Shown here: in pieces, positions 36,988 to 47,739 of the stretch
Numbering within the stretch: position 1 is the stretch's first letter
Layout: every line of letters begins with the position of its first letter
Origin: Deltaproteobacteria bacterium
Lineage (GTDB): Bacteria > JADJOY01
Length of the DNA: 47,929 nucleotides
Reading direction: 5' to 3'
NCBI GenBank assembly: GCA_016713535.1
Contig: JADJOY010000047.1
Coordinates: 1 to 47,929 of the forward strand
The notes under the pieces: generated by a model
Seen by the model: the letters and a program-made list of their open reading frames with translations, nothing else
Told to the model about the DNA's origin: nothing
Databases searched by the model: none
Position numbers and translations under genes: made by a program

Positions 36988-37994
36988 TCAGGGGATCACG
37001 CGCGCGGGCACCGGGATGAACGTGAGGAGCAGGATCACCGCGCAGGCGAGCGCCACCCACGCGCGTGGTCGGTCGAGACCGAGCCATTCCTCGGTGGTGG
37101 GAGGGTGATCGACGCCGAGCAGCACCAGCAGCACCGCCCACAGGAGCCACCCACTCCAGCCCGACACGGCTCCCAGGACCACGAGCGCGCCGACCACCGC
37201 GATGCCGACGCAGCGTGCGAGCGAACCTCCGCGAAGCGCGCCAGGCGCGCGACGCCGAGAGCCGCAGCGTGCCGCAGCCGCGCCGCCGGGGCGGCGCTCG
37301 CCGATGGATCGCCCTGGCTCGCCACCTCTCCGAGGCGCGTGGCCAGGTCGAGGAGCGGGCGGACCGGTCGGCGTCCGAGCCAGGCGTGGAGCACGTGGCC
37401 GCCGTCGAGCTGTCCGACCGGGATCAGGTTGAAGGCGGTGACCAGACAGCCCACGTATCCCGCGAAGCCGATCGGGTGAAGCATCAGGACGTCGTCGTGC
37501 GGGTTGGCCGGACCGAAGAGCCAGCCGACCAGCTTGACCACGAGGTTGTCACCGAAGACGAGGTCGCCGGTCACGACCGGTGCGCTCGCGACCTGACTCA
37601 GTCGCGTGCCGAGGATCAGCGCGGGAAGCGCGATGGCGAAGCCGGCGATCGGTCCGGCTGCGCCCACGTCGAGCAGTGCGCGGCGGTGCGGAATACGCGC
37701 GGGCATCGCGATCACGGCTCCCATCGTGCCGAACACCGAGAACGGAAAGGGCACGAAGTAGGGGAGGCTCGAAGGGATCCTGTAGCGCCTCGCCGCGAAG
37801 TAATGACCCGCCTCGTGGAAGGTGAGGATCGTCATCAGGGTCAGGGCATACGACCAACCGCCGGCGAGGCGCGTCGTTCCGAACGTCGCTAGGTAGAGCA
37901 GCAGGTGAACCGGCCAGCGTCGCTCCGACGGGCGCTCGGCGTGGAGCTCGCCCCGGCCCGGCCCCGGGGACTCCATCGCGACGTTAGGTTCCAT
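36988..37994 (-). CDS. Site-2 protease family membrane metallopeptidase (apparent frameshift)
   Basis: A multi-pass M50-type intramembrane protease. The zinc motif LTFHEAGHYFAARRY carries HExxH, and the third ligand is in NLIPVGQLDGGHVLHAWLG. The open frame from 38051 continues past the HAWLG motif into low-complexity sequence. A separate frame resumes with ARCVGIAVVGALVVLGAVSG, WSGWLLWAVLLVLLGVDHPP, WVALACAVILLLTFIPVPAR and stops at 36988. These are the expected last helices, so a one-base error lies between about 37200 and 37330. The span 36988-37994 is two bases over a multiple of three. The start at 37994 overlaps the SAM hydrolase stop by 11 bases; an ATG at 37976 is an alternative. A role in regulated proteolysis is inferred from the family only. 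Confidence 0.82.
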
Positions 37995-38800
37995 GGTCAC
38001 GATCGGGTGACGGGACCCGCCGAAGCCGGACCCTGCTGCCGACGCCGCCACCGAGGATGGAATCGGCGCGACCGCGGTTGACCGAGATCTCCACCCGCCC
38101 GGTACTGCCGATCACGATCAGTGGCGCGCCCTCGGGCACTGAGTCGTAGGACGGGTACGGCCCGCGGATCCGGTTCCCAAGCCAGTCCACCTCCACGATG
38201 GACGGTGTGCCGTGGTTCTCGGGCAGCATGGCGGCGGGGATGTTGGTGACCAGGTTGCCGAAGTGATCGACGTGGATGACCTCGCCGTCGATCCCGTCAT
38301 GAACGGGGAGAGCGCGCGGCTGGTGCAGGCGCACCGGATCCGCGACGGGGGAGCCGACCTCCTCGATCGGAAGTCCGGCGGCCAAGCGGGCCGCGACCGG
38401 CGCGAACACGTCCCGGCCGTGGAACGTGGCTCACGTTCGCGGCCCAGTGCTCACGGCGATCGAGCACGAACGCGCGCGCCTCCGGCCGCCCCAGGAAGGC
38501 GGAGAAGAGCCCGTTGTCGGGCCCCACGAGGGTCCCGATCGAGGTCTCGAGCGCCATCGGCCGTCGCCGGCCGCCGACACCCGGGTCGACCACGACGACG
38601 TGGACCGCCTGCCTCGGGAACCGCGGCACCGCGGCTTCCACGAACAGCGCCCCGGCCCGCACGTCGCCGGCCGGGATCGCGTGCGAGAGGTCGTGGATCC
38701 GCACGTCGGGGACGAGGCTCACCAGCACGCCCTTCATCTGCGCGACGTAGGGATCCAAGGTGCCGAAGTCGGTGGTCAGCGTGACCAGCGGGGTGGTCAT
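37984..38800 (-). CDS. SAM hydroxide adenosyltransferase (SAM hydrolase, DUF62; one frameshift)
   Basis: Family members hydrolyse S-adenosylmethionine to adenosine and methionine. N-terminal signature PLVTLTTDFGTLDPYVAQMKG, then DLSHAIPAGDVRAGALFVE, VHVVVVDPGVGGRRRPMALE and LVGPDNGLFSAFLG. The frame breaks at 38428-38429, where one base must be removed to read NVSTFHGRDVFAPVAA; the rest (FGNLVTNIPAAML, RGPYPSYDSVPEGAPLIVIG, GRVEISVNRGRADSILGGGVG) then follows in the frame stopping at 37984. With the correction the gene is exactly 272 codons, normal for the family. It is 42 bp downstream of the deoxyhypusine-synthase-like gene and overlaps the site-2 protease gene. A SAM hydrolase in this setting would recycle adenosine and methionine. 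A sequencing error is the likely cause of the break. Confidence 0.87.
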
Positions 38801-38842
38801 GGGACACGCCTGCGACGCGTGAGGCGATCGCGACGGCGCGGC

Positions 38843-39757
38843 TCAGCCGCCCCATCGCTCCACGATCGCCGCCGCGAGGAGCGGCACGTTGATCTCGTGG
38901 TGTCCGGTCAGGTGGAAGCCGCGACCGTGGCCTTCGGTCGGCCGCCGGACCACGTTCGTGAGTGGCCGGTAGTGTGCCTTTGAAGTCGAGGTCTGCGGTG
39001 GTCAGGTCGTGCAGCGAGTGACCCTGGTTCCGGGCGAGCGTCACGGCCTTCAGGAACACCTCCGGCAAGATCACGGCGGAGCCGATGTTGACGTACACCC
39101 GCCCTCGAGGCCCTCGACGGAGCGGCAGAAGCGCCGGAAGTCGAGGAGCGCGGTCGCGCCGATGGCGGCCCCGTCGGCGTCCGGATGGATGTGCAGGACG
39201 TCGGTGCCGACCGCGACGTGCACCGTGACCGGAACTCCGAGCTCCGAGGCCCGGACGATCAAGCTCATCGTCGGATGGGCGAGCGTCGCACTCCGCATCG
39301 CGGTCGCGACCGCTTCCCCGAGACCCTGGCCGGCCGAATGCCCGCGGCAGATGGCGTCGTTGAGGAAGGTGCCGGTCTCCGCGGTGACTCCGAAGCTGCC
39401 GTCCGGCAGCGCCGCGTCCACGTCCTCGCTGGTGCGACCGGCGAGCGCGATCTCGTAGTCGTGGACGATGCCGGCGCCGTTCAGCGCCAGCGCGGTGATC
39501 ACGCCGCGCTCCATGAGGTCGATCAGAACCGGGCTCAGCCCGACCTTGATGACGTGCGCACCCATCCCGACGATCACGGGCCGCCCCGCGCGGCGCGCGG
39601 TGACGATCCGCTCGGCCAGCTCGCGGAGCTGGCTCGCGGCCAGGAAGTTCGGTAGCCCCGCGAGGAACTCGGCGACGCTGCCGCCGGTGCGGTGCGGACG
39701 CCCGAAGTCCGACACGTGGACCTTGCTGGTGCGGTCGCCGAGGGAGACGGTGCGCAT
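38843..39757 (-). CDS. Deoxyhypusine-synthase-like protein (two compensating frameshifts)
   Basis: The frame from 39757 has VIVGMGAHVIKVGLSPVLID, LMERGVITALALNGAGIVHD, TSEDVDAALPDGSFGVTAETG and GVPVTVHVAVGTDVLHIHPD. It breaks near 39097-39105, where one missing base restores LEGRVYVNIGSAVILPEVFL. A second break at the AAA near 38983 must lose one base to give TADLDFKAHYRPLTNVVRRP, ending INVPLLAAAIVERWGG. The net change is zero, and 38843-39757 is exactly 305 codons. The pattern of glycine-rich strand and His/Asp motifs resembles the NAD-binding deoxyhypusine/homospermidine synthase fold, but the eIF5A-type substrate is absent from bacteria and the catalytic lysine motif was not identified. 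Family assignment is from memory and moderate. It follows gmhA by 51 bp. Confidence 0.65.
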
Positions 39758-39808
39758 GGCGGTGCGAACGGGGGGAGGGGGAAGCAGGTTCCGTCGAGCG
39801 GCGAGTGA

Positions 39809-40420
39809 TCAGCCGGCGCCCATGAGCGCCGCATCGACCAGGTCGCAGAGCACGTGACCCACCGTGATGTGGATCTCCTGGATCCGGGCGGTGTTGCGGG
39901 TCTGCCCGACGTCGATCAGGAGGTCCACGCGCGGCGCGAGGGCTCCTCCTCCGCCGCCGGTCAGTCCGATCGTGGTGAGGCCGCGCGCCTTGCAGGTCTC
40001 GACGGCGCGCAGCACCGACGGAGAATTTCCCGAGGTACTGATCGCGATCGCCACGTCACCCGCTCGTCCCCAGGCTTCCACCTGGCGCGAGAACACCTCT
40101 TCGTACGACCGATCGTTCGCGATGCTGGTGAGCGCGGAGGTGTCGGTGGTGAGCGCCAGGGCCGGGAGGGCACGGCGCTCGGCCACGAACCGGTTCACGA
40201 ACTCGGCGGCGACGTGCTGGGCATCCGAGGCGCTCCCGCCGTTGCCGAAGAGGAGCAGCTTGCCTCCGCGCTGGAAGCACTCGACCACCACGTGAGCCGC
40301 TGCGACGACGCGGTCGGTCATCACTTCGGCGAAGGCGACCCGCAGCGAGGCGCCCTCGGCGAAGATCGACCGGACGCGATCGGCCTCGCCGTCGCGAGCT
40401 GCGTGCGTCGAACCGCTCAT
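39809..40420 (-). CDS. gmhA: Phosphoheptose isomerase (SIS domain)
   Basis: A 203-residue SIS-domain protein: GGKLLLFGNGGSASDAQHVAAEFVNRF, LTTDTSALTSIANDRSYEEVFSRQVEAWG, VAIAISTSGNSPSVLRAVE and the C-terminal RIQEIHITVGHVLCDLVDA with the metal-binding residues. These are diagnostic of GmhA, which converts sedoheptulose-7-phosphate to D-glycero-D-manno-heptose-7-phosphate for lipopolysaccharide inner core. This supports an LPS-bearing envelope. No other heptose gene is present. It is first in the ten-gene leftward run and has a candidate promoter of its own with almost no leader. Confidence 0.93.
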   Translation of the reverse strand: MSGSTHAARDGEADRVRSIFAEGASLRVAFAEVMTDRVVAAAHVVVECFQRGGKLLLFGNGGSASDAQHVAAEFVNRFVAERRALPALALTTDTSALTSIANDRSYEEVFSRQVEAWGRAGDVAIAISTSGNSPSVLRAVETCKARGLTTIGLTGGGGGALAPRVDLLIDVGQTRNTARIQEIHITVGHVLCDLVDAALMGAG

Positions 40421-40429
40421 GGCCGCGGT

Positions 40430-40458
40430 ACGTTAGCCAACGGGGCAGGGGTCGCCAA
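40430..40458 (-). promoter_or_regulatory. Candidate promoter of the gmhA run
   Basis: On the minus strand TTGGCG (40458-40453), 17 bp and TAACGT (40435-40430), only nine bases from the ATG at 40420, so transcription would start at or next to the codon. Matches to consensus are partial. Confidence 0.4.
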
Positions 40459-40482
40459 GCCGAGCCGCACCGGTTTCCCCAT

Positions 40483-40525
40483 CCGTCAAGCTGCATTTGA
40501 CGGGTCGGGGGGGCGTCCTTATGTT
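40483..40525 (+). promoter_or_regulatory. Thioredoxin promoter with inverted repeat
   Basis: TTGACG (40497-40502), a 17-bp spacer and TATGTT (40520-40525) form a good sigma-70-like promoter. The -35 is the right arm of CCGTCAA-N7-TTGACGG (40483-40503), a dyad that could be an operator. The thioredoxin ATG is at 40594. Confidence 0.55.
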
Positions 40526-40593
40526 GCCGGCCCGCGTCGCGGCCCGGGACCCGTGCGGTGGGTCGGCCGAGGCGAGTCAAGGAGCCCGATCAC

Positions 40594-40921
40594 ATGGCGA
40601 GCGAGCACATCATTCACGTCGGCGAGCAGGATTTCGATTCCAAGGTGCTGCAGAGCGCCGTGCCGGTCGTGGTCGATTTCTGGGCCGAGTGGTGCGGGCC
40701 GTGCCGCCAGATCGCGCCGCTCCTCGAAGAGGCCGCCGAGAAGTACCAGGGTCAGGTCCAGGTCGCGAAGCTCAACGTCGACGAGCCCCGACATCGCCGT
40801 GCGCTTCGGCGTGCGCGGCATACCGACGCTGATCCTCTACAAGGGTGGCGAGATCGTGGCGCAGCACGTCGGGATGGCGCCGCGCGGTCAGATCGAGGCG
40901 CTGTTCCAGCAGGCGCTCTGA
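40594..40921 (+). CDS. trxA: Thioredoxin (one frameshift)
   Basis: A 108-residue thioredoxin, the general cytoplasmic protein-disulfide reductant. The active site is [11 protein letters not shown]. The rest ([30 protein letters not shown] with the cis-Pro, [20 protein letters not shown]) matches the fold and length. The frame is broken at the four-C run 40786-40789; removing one C gives NVDEPDIAVRF and a complete gene of 109 codons. Thioredoxin is normally essential or nearly so, and the reading is otherwise perfect, so this is almost certainly a sequencing error. It has its own promoter and is divergent from gmhA. Confidence 0.93.
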
Positions 40922-40936
40922 GCCGCGCGACACGCG

Positions 40937-42034
40937 GTGCCCGGGTCGTCGAGGTCGAGCGAGCGGCGCGTGTGCCGCGCCGAACGGGCCGAGCGGGGGC
41001 GGTTCAGCCGCCACTACGCCGGCCTGATAGTCGGTGCCACCCTCGGCGGGCTGTGGCCATCGGTGGGGTGGCCAGCCCCCGCGGATCCGATCCCCGCGGT
41101 CGACCTCTCCCCCACGCGTCAGATCCTGTACCAGTGGACCGACCGCGCGCCCCTCGAGGCGGTGCCGGCGGGAAGCGTCACACCGAGCTTCCGCGCCAGC
41201 TACTTCGCCGCGGTGTCGGACCAGCAGCGCGGCGGCGCGAGCGTCGCGATCGACGTCGAGGGTGCGCGCTTCGACCTCGGAGCGGCGTGGGCGCCGGTCG
41301 AGGGAGTCTCGGTCGAGGTCGCGCTTCCGCTGCTGGTCTACTACGACGGCGTGCTGGACTCGTTGGTGGACGCGATCGACCGCGCGGTGGGCACTCCTTC
41401 GCCGCAGCGAAAGGACCGCGGCCAGAACGTGTATTCGTTCCTGGTCGAGTCCCCGGACGGCACCCGGTTCGAGCCGGACTCGGGTCACCTCGGGCTGGGC
41501 GACCTCGCGCTCGGGGGGCGATACAGGCTGCTCGAGCAGGACCTCGGCGGCTGGACCCCTGACGTTTCGGTCTCGGGGGCTCTGGAGCTGCCGACCGGCG
41601 ATTCGAGCCTCGCGCACGGGAACGGGTCGGTCGACTTCGGCGCGGAGGTGGAGGCCGGCCGGTCGCTGGGTGACTTCCGGTTGTCGGTCGCGGTGGGTCT
41701 CGTCGTGCCGGGCGGTCTACCCGATGGGCTCGACGGCTTCGACACCCGCGTCTCCGTGAGTGCGCTGGGTGCCGTGGGGTACACGCTCGCCGACGCCTGG
41801 GGCTTGATCGCGCAGGTCGACTACCGACAGGCGCCCTACCAGGGGAGCTCCCTCGACGTCCTGGCCAGCGACTCGTCCGAGCTCACCGTCGGGCTGCGCT
41901 GGGAGCCCCGTGGTGGCGCGTTGGGCGTCGACGTGGGCTTCGTCGAAGGGCTCGTGAACGGTGCCTCGCCGGACTTCTCGGTGGTGAGCTCGCTCCGGTA
42001 TCGGTTCTCGCTCGATCGATCCGCCTCGCCCTGA
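40937..42034 (+). CDS. DUF3187-family outer-membrane beta-barrel protein
   Basis: A 365-residue exported protein. After a basic n-region, the signal segment [22 protein letters not shown] ends near PAPA. The mature part has alternating hydrophobic strands: [97 protein letters not shown] and a final strand ending [10 protein letters not shown]. The layout fits DUF3187 proteins, a family of outer-membrane barrels common in deltaproteobacteria with unknown function. The GTG at 40937 was used; it lies 15 bases after the thioredoxin stop, so the two genes are probably co-transcribed. Confidence 0.8.
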   Translation: MPGSSRSSERRVCRAERAERGRFSRHYAGLIVGATLGGLWPSVGWPAPADPIPAVDLSPTRQILYQWTDRAPLEAVPAGSVTPSFRASYFAAVSDQQRGGASVAIDVEGARFDLGAAWAPVEGVSVEVALPLLVYYDGVLDSLVDAIDRAVGTPSPQRKDRGQNVYSFLVESPDGTRFEPDSGHLGLGDLALGGRYRLLEQDLGGWTPDVSVSGALELPTGDSSLAHGNGSVDFGAEVEAGRSLGDFRLSVAVGLVVPGGLPDGLDGFDTRVSVSALGAVGYTLADAWGLIAQVDYRQAPYQGSSLDVLASDSSELTVGLRWEPRGGALGVDVGFVEGLVNGASPDFSVVSSLRYRFSLDRSASP

Positions 42035-42103
42035 GCTCTGCGCGCGCGTGGTCGCGCCGGGGGCGGCGCCGCGAGCGTGACGATCACCTTCCGGTGCGCA
42101 CGG

Positions 42104-42133
42104 TTGGCAGGGGCGAAGCGTCGCGTCTACGAT
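42104..42133 (+). promoter_or_regulatory. Candidate promoter of the ECF sigma gene
   Basis: TTGGCA (42104-42109), an 18-bp spacer and TACGAT (42128-42133), ending 38 bases before the ATG at 42172. An ECF autoregulatory motif was not identified. Confidence 0.45.
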
Positions 42134-42171
42134 CTCGCGTTCCTCCATCCGCAGACGCCGCCCACACGTAG

Positions 42172-42777
42172 ATGAGTCGGGAAGGACGAGCTACGAGCGC
42201 GCGCGGCTCGCGTGTCGGGACGGCCCCGGCGGAGGAGGTGGCATGGGTCGAGCGGATGGCGAAAGGCGATGCCGAGGCGTTCGACGCGCTCTACGACCGC
42301 CACGCGAGCGTGGTTTTCCCACTCCTGCTCCGCATCGTCCGCACCAGCGCCGATGCCGAGGAGGTGCTCCAGGAGACGTGGCTGCAGGCCTGGCGCAGCG
42401 CCGCGTCCTACGACGCGGGCCGCGGCACCGTGCTGGCGTGGCTGCTCAACATGGCGCGCAGTCGCGCGCTCGATCGATATCGCGCCGTCTCGTCGCGCCG
42501 GCGCGCCGAGACCCGGGCGGAGGCCGAGCCGGTCGCAGCCTCGATCGACCCGGTGGATCTCTCGCTGGGGGCGGAGCGTGCTCGCAGGGTCAGGGATGCA
42601 CTGACGAAGCTCAAGCCACGCCAGCGCGAGGTGCTCGAGATCGCGTACTTCGAGGGGCTCTCGCAGACCGAGATCGCGACCCGCCTCGGGGTCCCCCTGG
42701 GCACGGTCAAGACGTGGATGCGACAGGGCACGCTGGCGCTGCGCGAGCTGATCGGTGGCGAGAGCGATGACTCGTGA
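42172..42777 (+). CDS. ECF-family RNA polymerase sigma factor
   Basis: A 201-residue sigma-70 family protein with regions 2 (EAFDALYDRHASVVFPLLLRI, DAEEVLQETWLQAWRSAASY, LNMARSRALDRYR) and 4 (LTKLKPRQREVLEIAYFEGL, SQTEIATRLGVPLGTVKTWM). There is no region 3, as expected for ECF factors. The downstream gene encodes a ChrR-type zinc anti-sigma, so it probably answers singlet oxygen or related redox stress as in Rhodobacter RpoE-ChrR. The ATG at 42172 is 38 bases past a candidate promoter. The coding sequence ends in GTGA and nearly abuts the anti-sigma gene. Confidence 0.93.
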   Translation: MSREGRATSARGSRVGTAPAEEVAWVERMAKGDAEAFDALYDRHASVVFPLLLRIVRTSADAEEVLQETWLQAWRSAASYDAGRGTVLAWLLNMARSRALDRYRAVSSRRRAETRAEAEPVAASIDPVDLSLGAERARRVRDALTKLKPRQREVLEIAYFEGLSQTEIATRLGVPLGTVKTWMRQGTLALRELIGGESDDS

Positions 42778-42826
42778 CGGAGAGCGGGCGCCGCCGGGGC
42801 CCGCATGCACGTCGGAGCGAACCGTC

Positions 42827-43456
42827 ATGACGCACGTCGGTGACCGACTCGTCGAGCTGGCGCTCGGGAACGTTCCCGCGGACGACCGGGCGTCGCTCGA
42901 GGCGCACCTCGCGGGGTGCGCCGAGTGTCGCGACGACGTCGCGGCGGCTCGCGGCGCGCTCGCGGAGCTGGCGCTCGGGTTGGACCGCAGGGCGCCGGGG
43001 CTCGCCGTGCGGGCCAGGCTCGGGGCGCTCGTCCGCGGCACGGCGCGGCTGTTGCCGTTCGTCGACCGGGTCGCGCGCCTCTTCGATCTGGCGGAAGACC
43101 AGGCCGAAGGCGTGCTGAGCCGGATCGACGACCCGTCGGCCTGGGCGGCCGACGGCGTGGTGCGCGGCGGCGAGGTGATGCTGGTGTCGCCGGGGCCGGC
43201 GTTCGAGGGAGCGATCGCGAGCCTGATCCGGCTCGGCCCGGGCGCCCGGTACCCGCGCCACCGGCATCGTGGCGAGGAGCGGCTTCTCTTCCTGCAGGGC
43301 GGGGTGGAGCACGACGACGGATCGGTCGCCGACGCGGGAACGCTCGTCACGTCCGCTCCCGGCACGGTCCACGGCTTCCAGGTGCTCCCGGGAGCCTCGT
43401 GCGTAGCGGCGGTGCTGCTCCTCGGCGGGGTCGACTTCGAAGACGACGCCGCCTGA
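42827..43456 (+). CDS. ChrR-type zinc-binding anti-sigma factor with cupin domain
   Basis: A ~209-residue anti-sigma factor. The N-terminal ZAS domain has His3, then AHLAGCAEC giving HxxxCxxC (His27, Cys31, Cys34), close to the ChrR zinc-ligand order. The C-terminal cupin carries YPRHRHRGEER (His, His, Glu) and GTVHGF (His), the second zinc site of ChrR. It should hold the ECF factor inactive until oxidation or zinc loss. The ATG at 42827 was chosen because GGAG lies about nine bases upstream and the ligand numbering then fits ChrR; an ATG at 42767 overlapping the sigma stop is possible. Confidence 0.9.
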   Translation: MTHVGDRLVELALGNVPADDRASLEAHLAGCAECRDDVAAARGALAELALGLDRRAPGLAVRARLGALVRGTARLLPFVDRVARLFDLAEDQAEGVLSRIDDPSAWAADGVVRGGEVMLVSPGPAFEGAIASLIRLGPGARYPRHRHRGEERLLFLQGGVEHDDGSVADAGTLVTSAPGTVHGFQVLPGASCVAAVLLLGGVDFEDDAA

Positions 43457-43491
43457 TACGTCCTGCGCGAAGCCGGCGCGCCGAAGCGCTC

Positions 43492-45444
43492 TCAGTCCTC
43501 GGCGAGCTGCTTCATGAGCTCCGCGTTGTAGGACACCTGGACCTGGGTCTTGAGCCGCTCGACCAGCGCGTGGTGAACGAGCTGCTGCTGCTCGGCCTCC
43601 ATCTGCCGCTTGGCCGCCTCGACGCCGTCCTTGTGCTTGGTCGGGTCACCACCGTCCGCGAGCGAGCGCTTGCCGAACGCCAGGACCACGATCTTGCCGC
43701 CCACCTCGACGGGCTGGGTGGAGACGCGGTGGGCTTCGTCCAGCTTCTGCGCCTCGCTCACCAGCGCGGGATCCGCGCCCAGCCCCGGAACCGAAGGGGC
43801 CGTCAGCGCCATCGGGCCGGTGTTCTGCGCGCTCGATCCGACCTCGCTCGCCACGGTCTCGATCGACGCCCCGCCGGCCAGCTTCTGGCGCGCGCTCTCC
43901 GCGTTCGCACGCGCGGTCGCGAGCGCCTGGGCGGTCTCGTAGGCCTTGATCGCCGCATCCCTGGCTTCGTCCAGGCTCAGCGGGCGCTCCTCCTCGCGCT
44001 CGAGGACCTTGCCGAGCTGGAAGCCCTTGCCGGTGCGGACGGGCTCCGTCCACTCGCCGACCTTGACCTTGAGCGCGGCTTCGGTGAGCTGGCGGGCACC
44101 GTCGATGGGCTCGCCGGCCGCGGCGGGGCCTCCTTCGCCGGACGCCAGCTTCTTTCCGTCGGCGATCGCCTTCCAGTCGGCGCTCGCGCCGCGCTCGAGG
44201 ATCTCCTTGCGGAGCGAGTTGGCGCGCGCCTCGGCGAGCTTCTGCGCCTTCTCGGATACCAGCGTGCGGCGGATCGCGTCCTCGACTTCGGCGAGAGGAA
44301 CCGTGCGGCCAGGGTCGTGCCTGTCGACTCGGATCACGTGGAACCCGAACTGGGTCCTGACAGGCCCGACCAGTTCGCCGGCGGTGGCGCCGAAAGCCGC
44401 ATCCTCGAATGGCTTCGCCATGCGGCCCCTGGGGAACGAGCCCAGGTCTCCGCCGCGGTCCTTGTTGCTCGGGTCGTCCGAGCTGCGCTTGGCCTCTTCG
44501 GCGAAGTCACCGCCCGCCTCGAGGCGGCTCAGAATGTCGTCGGCCTTGGCCTTGGCGAGCTCGGCCTCTTCCTCGTTCGCGTCCGGCTTGACCGACACGA
44601 GGATGTGGTGGGCACTCACGGTCTCGGGCTGCTCGTAGCGCTTGGAGTCTCGCTCGTAGCGAGCGCGGACGTCGTCGTCCTCGATCTTCACGTCGGCCTC
44701 GATCGTCTTCGAGTCGATCGTGACGAACGCCACCTTGACCCGCGCCGGTGCCTTGAACTGGTCGCGGTGTCCGTCGAAGAAGGCCTGCAGCGCGGCCGCG
44801 TCCGGCTCCGCGATCCCCTCCTCCAGCTTGGCCGGGTCGAACGACAGGTACGCGAGCTCGACGCGCTCGTTCTGGAGCCGGTATCGCTCCTCCGCGGCGG
44901 CGTCACTCACCACCGCGCTCGCCATCGCCAGGTCCTGGAATCGGACCAGCGAGAGCCGTCGGCGCTCGTCCTCTTCGTAGGCTGCAGGCGAGTAGCCGTT
45001 CGCCTTGAGCAGGGAATGGTACTTCTCGGCCGAGAAGGTGCCGTCGTCGCGCGCGAAGAACGGGCTCTCCCGGATCGCCCTGACGACGTCCTCGTCCGAG
45101 ACGTGGATCTTCGCCTGCCGGGCGCCTTCGAGGAGCAGGGCCTCGTCGACGAGCTGCTCGACCGCCTGGGTCTGGATGCGGAACATCTTGAGCATCTTCG
45201 GATCGACGTTGCCCCCCATCTGGGCTTCGATCCGCTCGCGCAGCCGATCGGCGGCGGTCTGCACCTCACGTAGGTGGATCGGCTTCCCGGCGACCGTCGC
45301 CACCGTGCCCGGATCGGTCGGCTCGCCGCCACAGCTCGATCTGGTCAGCAGGCCGCCGAACCCAGCGATGAAGGTCAGCGAGATGACGATGTAGAAGGCC
45401 TTCACCGCACGCGACTTGGCGTGCTTGCGGAAATAGTCGAGCAA
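43492..45444 (-). CDS. ppiD: PpiD/SurA-like periplasmic peptidyl-prolyl isomerase
   Basis: A 650-residue inner-membrane-anchored chaperone. Residues 13-34 form one transmembrane helix (AFYIVISLTFIAGFGGLL). A SurA-N-type helical region follows (VAGKPIHLREVQTAADRLRE, VDEALLLEGARQAKIHVSDED). One parvulin domain lies at about 275-370 (QPETVSAHHILVSVKPDANEE, DRGGDLGSFPRGRMAKPFED, FGFHVIRVDRHDPG), and the second half is helical with a weaker parvulin-like repeat (GEWTEPVRTGKGFQLGKVLE). PpiD assists outer-membrane protein folding at the Sec translocon. It starts at a TTG (45444) with a GGGA site, converges on chrR and is divergent from mreB. Confidence 0.9.
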   Translation of the reverse strand: MLDYFRKHAKSRAVKAFYIVISLTFIAGFGGLLTRSSCGGEPTDPGTVATVAGKPIHLREVQTAADRLRERIEAQMGGNVDPKMLKMFRIQTQAVEQLVDEALLLEGARQAKIHVSDEDVVRAIRESPFFARDDGTFSAEKYHSLLKANGYSPAAYEEDERRRLSLVRFQDLAMASAVVSDAAAEERYRLQNERVELAYLSFDPAKLEEGIAEPDAAALQAFFDGHRDQFKAPARVKVAFVTIDSKTIEADVKIEDDDVRARYERDSKRYEQPETVSAHHILVSVKPDANEEEAELAKAKADDILSRLEAGGDFAEEAKRSSDDPSNKDRGGDLGSFPRGRMAKPFEDAAFGATAGELVGPVRTQFGFHVIRVDRHDPGRTVPLAEVEDAIRRTLVSEKAQKLAEARANSLRKEILERGASADWKAIADGKKLASGEGGPAAAGEPIDGARQLTEAALKVKVGEWTEPVRTGKGFQLGKVLEREEERPLSLDEARDAAIKAYETAQALATARANAESARQKLAGGASIETVASEVGSSAQNTGPMALTAPSVPGLGADPALVSEAQKLDEAHRVSTQPVEVGGKIVVLAFGKRSLADGGDPTKHKDGVEAAKRQMEAEQQQLVHHALVERLKTQVQVSYNAELMKQLAED

Positions 45445-46780
<1,336 letters not shown>

Positions 46781-46840
46781 GTGGCGACCTCGGACGAGCG
46801 AGCGGTGACCGGGACGATGCGCACCGGCGAGGTCTGACCG

Positions 46841-47739
46841 GTGGCGTTCGGCTGTCTCCGGCGCCGCCGGGTCCTGGGGTGGTGGCGATGCTGGCGATCG
46901 GCCTGGGGCTGAGCTCGCTCGCGTCCTCCATCGAGGGACGCCACGAGCTGAATCCGTGGGAGCGAGTGGTGTTGCTGGTGTCGAGCCCCGTGCTCCGCGC
47001 GACGAGGTGGGCCGAAGGACATGCTCGCGCCGTGATGGGACGGTATCGTCGCCTCACGGATCTCGAGGAGGAGAACCGGATCCTGCGCGTGACGATCGAG
47101 GGACTCAAGACCGAGCGGCTACGCTCCGTGGAGGAGTCCGCCGCCAACAAGCGCCTCCGCGCGCTGCTCGGCTTCAAGGAGCGCGCGGGGCTACCGAGCG
47201 TCGCCGCGGAGGTGATCGGCGAGGATCTCGGCGCCGAGAGTCGCACCCTCCTGATCGACAAGGGGAGGCACGACGGCATCCATCGCAACGCTGCGGTCGT
47301 GACCGAGGCGGGAGTCGTCGGCAAGGTGAGCGAGCTTGGTGACGTGACCAGCCGAGTCCTGTTGCTGGTCGATCACCGCAGCGCGGTGGACGGGCTGGTC
47401 CAGCGGACGCGCGCCAAGACCGTCGTGCGCGGCAGCGGGCTGCCGCAGGCGAGCCTCGACTACCTCGAGCGACGTGAGGACGTCCGGGCCGGCGATCTGG
47501 TCGTCACGTCGGGTTACGGCGGCATCTTTCCGAAAGGGCTCCGGATCGGCACGGTGGAGCACGTCGAGGCGGCGCCATTCGGGCTCTTCCAGAGGGCCGA
47601 GCTCAAGCCGGCGGTGGAGTTCGGGCGGCTCGAGGAAGTGCTCGTCCTCACTTCGCTCGATCGAGAGGAGCTCGACTCCTCCAAGACGGATGGCGCCAGT
47701 CGTGGCGAGCCGGCCCGTCCGGAGGCGAGCAAGCCGTGA
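46841..47739 (+). CDS. mreC: Rod-shape-determining protein MreC (apparent N-terminal frameshift)
   Basis: A periplasmic scaffold of the elongasome. The frame readable from 46879 starts inside the membrane anchor (VVAMLAIGLGLSSLASS), followed by a coiled coil (RRLTDLEEENRILRVTIEGL) and the two beta-barrel domains (GVVGKVSELGDVTSRVLLLV, DYLERREDVRAGDLVVTSG, YGGIFPKGLRIGTV). A GTG at 46841 followed by AFGCLRRRRVLG would supply the missing basic n-region if one G is added to the run at 46876-46879; the span then becomes exactly 300 codons. GTG with a weak ribosome site. Its stop overlaps the mreD start (GTGA). Confidence 0.9.

Noticed and set aside
42767-42826. Longer start of the anti-sigma gene overlapping the sigma stop
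   Set aside because: The ATG at 42827 has a GGAG site and places the zinc ligands as in ChrR; the longer start remains possible but is less supported.
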